A stretch of 64,000 bases of DNA from Monodelphis domestica (lineage: Eukaryota > Chordata > Mammalia > Didelphimorphia > Didelphidae), in NCBI RefSeq assembly GCF_027887165.1, contig NC_077227.1, positions 443,886,895 to 443,950,894 on the forward strand. The letters are read 5' to 3'. Positions 57,555 to 64,000 of this stretch are shown here, piece by piece; positions within the stretch are counted from its first letter, which is position 1, and every line of letters starts with the position of its first letter. Both the position numbers and the translations under genes were made by a program. The notes below the pieces were generated by a model. It did no database searches. It was given only the letters and a program-made list of their open reading frames with translations, and had not been told where the DNA came from.

Positions 57555-57780
57555 AAAAAAAAGTTTACTAAGCACCTACTATGTGCTAGGCACGGTTTTA
57601 AACCTGCTTAGGAAACAAACTTAAAAAGTAGCCCCTATCCTCAAGAAGCTTACAGCCTAATGGGAGGGACAACTCACACTGTCCTTCCCACTAAATATAA
57701 TAAAGGTATATACAGACAATTTTAAATAATCACAATAGGAAGGTACTAGAATTAAAGGGAAAGACTTCCTATAAAGATCC
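57555..57780 (+). repeat. Unclassified interspersed repeat, fourth copy
   Basis: 'ctaagcacctactatgtgctaggcac', 'cccctatcctcaagaagcttacagcctaatgggaggga', 'aggaaggtactagaattaa': the left half of the family seen at 38650 and 54500. Confidence 0.72.
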
Positions 57781-57784
57781 AGCA

Positions 57785-58005
57785 CCATGACATAGAAATA
57801 AGAGAGTTGGCCTACCCTTGAAATCAGGACCACATGGGTTAAAAGTTCCTCTTCTGGAAGGCCAGGTGATACTGGGCAAATTGCTTAATTTCTCAAATCC
57901 CTATGCAACACTATAAAACTATAAATGCAGAACAGTTGTAATCTTAAAATTGCCAATCTCACCAGGAGCTCACTACACAGATAAAATTTAAGATCCAGAC
58001 ACAAA
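57785..58005 (+). repeat. Old CORE-SINE-like copy
   Basis: Head 'cacatgggttaaaagttcctc', 'gatactgggcaaattgctta', and a '..accaggagctcactacacagataaa' tail, resembling the copy at 8876. Confidence 0.6.
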
Positions 58006-58079
58006 GAATTCCAATATATACATATAGATCAAATCTACCATACTATTTAAATGAGTGTTTTCATGTTGCACTTGCATGT

Positions 58080-59585
58080 AACTATAACACTTTATTACAA
58101 AATGCTACCTTACTCCTAGGGTTGAAGATAAAATGAGATGTGATATCCACAAAGCACTTTGCAAACCTTAAAGTTCTATATCTAAATACTAGTTAGTATG
58201 TCTATTTTATAGAATCCTTCAGGCTGTTAGCTACAGAAAAAAAGGCACCTTCTCTTATAAATTTGGTATCTTTCCAAAGCTTCCAATGCTCTGCACACAG
58301 TAGGTTCTTTAAAATGTTTGCTGAATGAATTCTTGAAAGCAAATTCACCTAGTCATAAAGATAGACTCCCTCCCAAAGTAAATGCAGCCTTCATTTGCCA
58401 AATACCTCTTCTGCATAATTCCATATTATTGTCTATTCTATTTTTCAAATGCCCAGAAAATAAAATTCCACAGCAAGTTCTAGTAATAAATTTTCCCATT
58501 CTGTTAACTCTTAGAATCACAATTTTCCTAATATCTAATCAATTTTTATTACAATTTAAATAAACCAACTTCCTTTCATTAGAAACACAAGGCTACCACA
58601 TTTGTCACTAAACTACACTTTGGGATTCTGTGCCTTCTCAGAAAGCAGGTAGCACTACATGACATTTTACTAAATGGTAATTGCTCTACTTTGCTTAGTT
58701 GGACCAAAAATCGCAAAGTGAAGTAATCCTTAAGTTTAAGCAACTGGACTTTCACCTACAGTATTTAGTTGCTCCTGTCTATTTAAATTATTTTAAACTC
58801 ACAATATAATTGCCAAGTATCAACAGCACCGCCTCCATAACCCAATAAGGTCCTAGCTTCCCCAGTTACCTCACTTCCCTAATAGGCTTCCAAATGAAAA
58901 TCTTTTAAAATGTTGATTTACACATTCTACCTTGTGCACTTACAATGTACCTAAGTAGTGAACACAGACACTTGTAGTTGCCTATCAAGGAAAGAAAGTT
59001 TGTTCACCTAGGGAAGAAATAAAATGGATACAATTCTTGTTCGTTAATACAGCACGTGTCAGACTTCATACATCAGAGGCAATTCAATTTTCAAAACACA
59101 AAATTACTCTTAAAATAAAGTCTAATCAATGCTAAACATCTTTCCATTATGTCTGGAGGAGCTGAAAGGGAGGAACAACAAAATATCCAGGTGGGCCTGA
59201 GGAAGCAAAGGAGTACACGCTAACAATTGAGAGATTAGGTTGTTGGGGTTCTTTATAAATAAAACAAATGTTTCCCGCCAACTCTCCCAAACTTCTGGCC
59301 GAAAGAAGATTAGAGAACAGGGTTATCTTGGATTTTGAGAGGCCAAGTCTTTCTCATTTCGTAATTCATTCATTCAGGTTATTTTCTGCATTAAAGAGGA
59401 GATTGCATTCTCTGCAGTACACAATACAGGGTTCAGGATAGAATAAAAGTGGTGAAGTCCCACTTTGCGGGGACGGATTGTTGGGACATCTGGAAGAAGA
59501 AAGGAGGATGACGACCACAACCCTAGAATGAGAGAGGTGGAGTATCTGGGGGTACAAGTTGGGGGAGGGAGGGGACAGCTCGGTG
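58080..59585. other. SIAH1 intron 5' end, L2-like tail only
   Basis: 58130-58175 is a MIR-like tail ('aaagcactttgcaaacct'). 58290-58330 is an L2-like end ('cacacagtaggttctttaaaatgtttgctgaatgaa'). The rest has no named repeat. Confidence 0.4.
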
Positions 59586-60360
59586 GCTCACGGTACAAGA
59601 CTCAGCTGACCTCCGCCATGTTGGCCACAAACACCGGCCCCATCACAACAAAGCCCCGCACGAGGGAGCCGAGCAGAGGCCGGTCAGCACCTCCCCCTAC
59701 GCCGAGGCCCGCCTCCCCGGGCGCCCGGGCTAGGGAAAGCCCCTCTCGGGCCTCATTCGACTAGGAGAGGCCCGAGCTCTGGGGGCCGGAGCCCCTCCCC
59801 AACTTCCACCCCAGGCCCACTTGGGTCCCAGACGCCTAGGAAAGACACCCGGCCGCGGGGAAACCCGACCCCGGGGGCGGGGCGGGGTTGGCCTCAACTG
59901 GGCCGCGGGGCGCAGGCTCTCTCCCCTTTCCTGGCCGGAGACAAAGGCGGACCGGAGGCCGCGGACTGGTCGCGGGGGTGGCTACGCCGCGCCAGGCAGG
60001 GCCTGCCGGGCTTCCTTCCCCTTCTTTCTCCCAGCCTTCGTTACGAGGAGGTGGTTTCTGCTCAGAGGAGCCGGCCGCCGCCATTAGCTGGACCTCGAGT
60101 CCTAAGCGGCGCCACCTCCCCCTGCACCGAGCACCCCCCGCCCTGGCTCCCCCGGCTCCTCCCTCAGGCTGGGCCGCACTTACCGGTGGGCGGAGAGCGC
60201 GACCGGGGTCCCGTTTCTCGCTCCGTCTCAAACGCGCGGCTTCCTCCGTTTCTTCCTCCTCCTCCTCCACCTCACCGCCGCTGCCTCTAGCCCCCGCCAC
60301 CGCCGCCGCCACCTCCGCTTCCCCCTCTCACAGAGGCCGCGGCGCCGCCCGACGGGACAC

Positions 60361-60380
60361 GCTGCTGCTGCTGCTGCTGC
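60361..60380. repeat. CTG/CAG trinucleotide tract, six units
   Basis: Six uninterrupted GCT units; on the SIAH1-sense strand this is (CAG)6 inside the predicted 5' UTR. Short and probably stable. Confidence 0.9.
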
Positions 60381-60430
60381 CGCCTCTCGAGAGCGCGCCC
60401 TGCAACCGCCGCCGCTGCTTCTACCTCTGT

Positions 60431-60490
60431 CGCCGCCGCCGCCGCCGCCGCGGCTGCCTGTGCTGCCCCAGCCGCCGCCGCCGCCGCCGC
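60431..60490. repeat. Two CCG/CGG tracts in the predicted leader
   Basis: Tracts of about seven CCG units at 60431-60452 and about six at 60471-60490, separated by a short CTGCC-rich piece. On the sense strand these are CGG repeats, able to form stable RNA structure in the leader. Confidence 0.9.
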
Positions 60491-60764
60491 TTCGCTCGTG
60501 CTTGAGTCTGCCGCGCGTTCCCGCTAAATACCACACACTGCGGCGGTGGCGGCCCTGGAGAGGAAGGCGCGGCCCCGAGAGGAGGGAGCTGGAGAGCGCG
60601 CGAGGGGGGGTGGAGAAGAGAATGCGCAGGCGCGGAAATCCCCAGCTCAGTCTGGGCAGCCCGAGCTTCGGGTCACCACAGGTGGCGGTTGGTGTCTGCT
60701 GCCTCGGTGACCGTTGCTCCCCACTCAGACTCTCTTAGACAACAGCCCTCCCCGCTTCGGACCA

Positions 60765-61550
60765 ACCGTCCCCCATCAAAGGAGAAAAGAGAGCTTCCGC
60801 CCCCGCCCTCCCCCTCCCCCGCGCAAGGCCTGTCAAAGACATCCGCCCATCTCCGGGCTGTGCCCACCCCCACTCCCCCCACTGCAGATGCCTGCTTGCG
60901 AAGCTGAGGGGCTTTGTTTTGGGGGCCACGACCCTCCTCTCCCACGCCCCAGTCTTTCCAAGGAGAAACACGTCCCCCTGCCCTTCCGCTGTTGTTATAT
61001 TGGCTTTTGTTCACTTAGCTCCAAAATCCCTCTCCATTCCTGCTCACCTAAAACAAACACCAAAAACCGCGACGGTAAAAGCTGAAGAGAACCACGCCCA
61101 AATGTGATTTCAACCCCCCACACACACACACACCTACACACCCACACACACCATAGTTCCACCATCTTCAGCTTCGGGGAGGGATGCCCTAGGATTTATT
61201 TAAGGGGACCAGGTGAGGTAGCTGCTGTCTTCCGAATCCTCACTGATCTGGAAGCTAAACTTGCCAGAGTTTTTCCTTTTCACTTAAAAAGTAGTTCCAT
61301 TACTTCCTCATTTTCCCCGCCTCCAGTGGCTTTTTTACAAGTAGGTGCAAGACTTGTACCTTAGCAAAAGCTACTTCACAATCGTCTGGACTGGAGCTTT
61401 GCGAGGCTGTCATTTGACTCTGTGGGAGGTCCGCGAAAACTCACGTCCTGTGCCCAGAACTACATACCTTTCGTACATCAATTTAGAACTACGTGCTTAG
61501 TGTATGTTACTTCAGAGAACACCTAACATCATATAGTACGCGGCTTTCTT
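60765..61550. other. Upstream flank of the CpG island
   Basis: GC content falls off gradually; contains a (CA)n at about 61116-61152. A plus-strand donor-like CCAG|GTGAGG at 61212 could belong to a divergent transcript, but nothing else supports it. Confidence 0.4.
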
Positions 61551-61592
61551 GTGCGTAGTAGGCATTAAATAAATGTTTACTGGATGAACACA
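61550..61592 (+). mobile_element. L2-type LINE terminal fragment
   Basis: 'gcgtagtaggcattaaataaatgtttactggatgaa' is the usual L2 3' end. Confidence 0.65.
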
Positions 61593-61677
61593 TAACCTCC
61601 CTCTTCCCCTGTCAACTTCTCTCTCTCTTCCCCTCTCTACATTCCGCCCCCCGCCCCTTCTTTCTCCACCCAATGAG

Positions 61678-61860
61678 AGGCCGCATGGCCTAGTCAATAA
61701 GGAGTTGCTGACAGATTCAGGAAGAAACTGCGTTTAAAGTACCCCTCGACACATATTCGTTGGGTGGCCCCGGACAAGTCACGATCTTTCTATCCCTTTA
61801 ACATCACTCATGACTTTAAGGTACAGAGGTGGAGGCTTGCAATCTATTTTGGGAGTTTCC
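61678..61860 (+). repeat. CORE-SINE fragment
   Basis: 'ggccgcatggcctagtcaataaggag', 'tcaggaagaaactgcg' and 'gggtggccccggacaagtcacg': a diverged SINE head. Confidence 0.65.
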
Positions 61861-61889
61861 TAATCCCGAAGTGCTCAAAACACCAAAGA

Positions 61890-63345
61890 AATCATAGGAC
61901 CAACCTCCATCCCTCCAACCTCAAGAACAAAAGACTGAAGTGGAACTTAAGCGATCTTTAAGTTTTGGAAGGGCAGTCAAACAAAAGATCAGAGATTAAG
62001 AGCCCCAAATGACACTGTTTAGTCTTTATATAAAGAAATGTTAAACATATTTACTGATTACACTTAAGGAGCAATAGTAGAGAATTTTGGTGACACATTT
62101 AGACCTATGTAATAATGTTTGGGCTTATATATCTTTACATGTGAAGATTGAGTTTTCAGTCACTATGTTATATGTTATGTAGTAAGTGAATTAATACTTT
62201 AGTACTTTAAGGGTTCATGATTTTCCTTGGCATCATGACTCTCCAAACCCATTGTAGATCACAATCCTGCTTTAGTCATCACTCTTCGCCAATTTGCTGG
62301 TACAGAAGAATTCATTGCCCTGTGGCTTCTCTGAAGTCCTCTGATCCTCCAGTGAAAAACACAGTGTCATCACTGGCCACTTTTTAAGTTTTTCCAGCAG
62401 AGGTAGAAATCACATGTACTACCAACATAGTGTTGGAAAATCCAAGGTCAGCTCCATACCACATTAAACATAAGTGTGAGTGACTTCTGTGTATGTTAAA
62501 TTAAGATTCCCCTAATGAATAAGACCCCAAAAAGAAAATCAAGAGATGGGAGGGGCACTCTTTAAATTTTCAATTGAATTAACTGTTCTGATGGGCCAAT
62601 AATAGAGACTATGAAGTTTGAATTACAGAAAAATAAAAAATGAGATAGGCTCTGCTATTAAGGACTCAAGGCTAATTTTTTTAACGGGCATAGGAATAGC
62701 ATTATATATATAATATATATTTAAATATATGTGTTATGTTAGACATATACAGACTTAATGACAGGACATGGATTACAAAATTAAAATTTCTTAAGACATG
62801 AAGCTAAATTTTAAAAAGAATGCTTCTCAAACATCAATGACAATTTTTTAAGTGAATGAATGTGAATGAATGAAGTATTCTGGTCCAAAGCATCTTTGTA
62901 AATACAAGAGTTTCACTGGAGAGTATAGAATTTTAATATATTTTTAAAACAACATTCTATTTTTTCCTACACCAGAATCTCCTTTCTATAAACACTGTCC
63001 TGAACATAGAGCAAATATAGCTTGACAATGTAGTAAATCAGTTTTAAATGCTCTTCTCTATTATATAATTGGGCTATGTTCCATTCATGCTCAGGATCTA
63101 CCTCCCATTATCCTGCAGTACTCTGATTATATTACAATGATTATATTACAACAGTTGAACTGTCACACTACTCACTGAACTTTACTGAGTTAGCAGCATT
63201 TTCAGCTTTGAAATACTATTATTCCTATATTCCTAGATAACTATGTATATACAGAACTACAGAGTATACATATTTCCTTCTTATGAAAAGATAATGAAAG
63301 ACTTTCAAATGCACTAGAGGATCATACTCAAAAATTAGAAAACTC
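61890..63345. other. Upstream intergenic sequence, nothing recognised
   Basis: AT-rich, with a short (TA)n near 62703-62740. No exon, promoter or named repeat. Confidence 0.4.
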
Positions 63346-63349
63346 TGCC

Positions 63350-63472
63350 ACTCGAGCTCTATGGCCTTCAGTATATCACTTAAACTCTCAAGACCTTACT
63401 TTCTTTATCTGTAAGATGGGAGGGTTAGAACTCTCAGTTCCTTTCCAGCTCTAACAGCTTATGATTTTGAAA
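63350..63472 (+). repeat. CORE-SINE fragment
   Basis: 'ttcagtatatcacttaaactctcaagaccttactttctttatctgtaagatggg' followed by 'cagttcctttccagctctaa', a diverged SINE core. Confidence 0.7.
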
Positions 63473-63474
63473 CT

Positions 63475-64000
63475 TACCACAATACTCAGAACTTTTGTCT
63501 GAAATGACCTTTGTCTCATCTCTACCAATCATTCTGTGTGGCCTACTAGATATTACAGCTCAGTTCCAAGGTTGCAATCTCTCTGACTGTAGCTTGTTTA
63601 CTCTGCCCACCACATCAATGATGTTGAATTCATTATATACTTTAGAATTTTCTGCTTTAATTTTTAATGCTTGGATTTTTAGGATAGCTGTTTCTGAAAT
63701 CTTTCCAGGCCATAATATTTCAATGAGTCACTTGCAGAGTCTAAGTATTTCTAAAGTAATGACTTTGGAGGGAGGAAAACAGGGATTTCTGTACAAAGGT
63801 CCAATTGTCTACACAGCTAAAATGGATTAACACAATTAAAAATCCCCAAATAACCTCCCAACCTTGATTAAGCCAATTCAGATGATTATAATTTGTTTCC
63901 AGTGTCTTGAATTAATCACAATGTTGTTTGCTTGATAAAAACCAGTTCACAAGATCAAAACTTTTAACTAATCTACTTATAACTAGACTACCTCAGAGAC
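63475..64000. other. Upstream intergenic sequence, nothing recognised
   Basis: No feature I can name. A 111-codon plus-strand open frame at 63495-63830 resembles nothing I know and looks like chance. Confidence 0.4.

Larger units (their letters stand above)
15495..60183 (-). other. SIAH1: SIAH1 long intron (standard isoform), upstream of the alternative exon
   Basis: From the donor at 60183 to the alternative exon there is no further convincing coding exon on either strand. The content is repeats listed individually plus plain AT-rich sequence. Almost all L1 copies here lie on the plus strand, antisense to SIAH1. Confidence 0.65.
60184..60500 (-). other. SIAH1: Predicted SIAH1 non-coding exon 1 (5' UTR)
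   Basis: The minus strand shows a strong donor CACCG|GTAAGT, with GT at 60183-60182. The upstream GC-rich sequence contains no ATG on the minus strand from 60184 to 60540, as expected of a leader. Spliced to 11822 it gives CACCGAAATGAG, with a purine at -3 of the SIAH1 start. It carries a (CAG)6 tract and (CGG)n tracts on the transcribed strand. The 5' end is inferred from a weak TATTTAG box at 60530-60524 and is uncertain by tens of bases. Assignment to SIAH1 rests on donor quality, strand and gene structure in other mammals, not on transcript data. Confidence 0.7.
59590..60760 (-). promoter_or_regulatory. SIAH1: CpG island, probable SIAH1 housekeeping promoter
   Basis: The only CpG-dense, very GC-rich stretch in an otherwise AT-rich window. 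It contains GC boxes (GGGGCGGGGCGGGG near 59874-59887), an NRF1-like TGCGCAGGCGCG at 60623-60634, a kappaB-like GGGGATTTCC on the minus strand at 60643-60634 directly beside it, and a YY1-like motif (minus AACATGGCGG) at 59622-59613. It surrounds the predicted leader exon and donor. Such islands often fire in both directions, so a divergent non-coding transcript toward 61 kb is possible but unsupported here. Confidence 0.8.

Noticed and set aside
59821..60740. Long open frames on both strands in the CpG island (up to 205 codons, Arg/Pro/Ser-rich)
   Set aside because: GC-rich DNA has few stops. Composition is low-complexity, frames overlap on both strands, and the minus-strand ones lack ATG starts. 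Best explained as promoter and 5' UTR.
61200..61225. Plus-strand splice donor marking a divergent gene
   Set aside because: An isolated GTGAGG match with no coding or matching acceptor; insufficient for a feature.
63495..63830. 111-codon plus-strand open frame
   Set aside because: No recognisable domain, no codon bias, and it lies in AT-rich intergenic DNA; likely chance.
1..64000. CRISPR arrays, insertion sequences, operons, phage genes
   Set aside because: No regularly spaced repeats, no dense bacterial coding, and clear vertebrate gene and repeat content.

Overview
The window is vertebrate nuclear DNA, almost certainly from a marsupial. It is AT-rich, has a single CpG island, and is full of marsupial-type retroposons: tRNA-derived SINEs opening GGGGCAGCTAGGTGGCTCAG, MAR1-like and MIR/THER1-like CORE-SINEs, and L1 elements with a typical marsupial 3' tail. 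The form of the tRNA-derived SINE suggests an Australian lineage, but that is from memory and not firm. No bacterial operon, CRISPR array or canonical viral genome is present.

The one clear protein-coding gene is SIAH1 on the minus strand, a RING E3 ubiquitin ligase. A single exon (10972-11822) holds the whole 282-residue standard protein; its acceptor site lies two bases before the ATG. An alternative first coding exon (15495-15585) encodes a 30-residue extension that joins in frame to give the 313-residue long isoform. A CpG island at 59.6-60.8 kb carries a good donor at 60184/60183 and an ATG-free GC-rich leader, and is the likely main promoter and non-coding exon 1. The gene would then span about 50 kb, nearly all of it intron. 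The 3' UTR runs from 10971 down to about 9.9 kb.

Layout: 1-9.9 kb is sequence downstream of SIAH1, with L1 remnants, CORE-SINEs and one intact-ended hAT MITE. 9.9-16.3 kb is the 3' half of SIAH1 with the alternative exon and a possible second promoter. 17-27 kb is intron with MIR-like SINEs and two L2/CR1-type 3' ends. 27-43 kb is a nested L1 graveyard with SINEs, a solo LTR, hAT-like fragments and a possible Y-box pseudogene. 43-50 kb holds RTE-like relics and more SINEs. 50-59.6 kb is intron with scattered repeats. 60.8-64 kb lies upstream of the gene and contains no recognised gene.

I did not find a new biological system. The most informative observations are the conserved alternative SIAH1 exon, several precisely delimited insertions (hAT MITE with perfect 8-bp duplication, solo LTR with 4-bp duplication, L1 with 15-bp duplication, a target site present three times), an unclassified repeat family, and the strong antisense bias of L1 copies inside the SIAH1 intron. 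Repeat family names are given from memory and their edges are approximate unless a target-site duplication fixes them.
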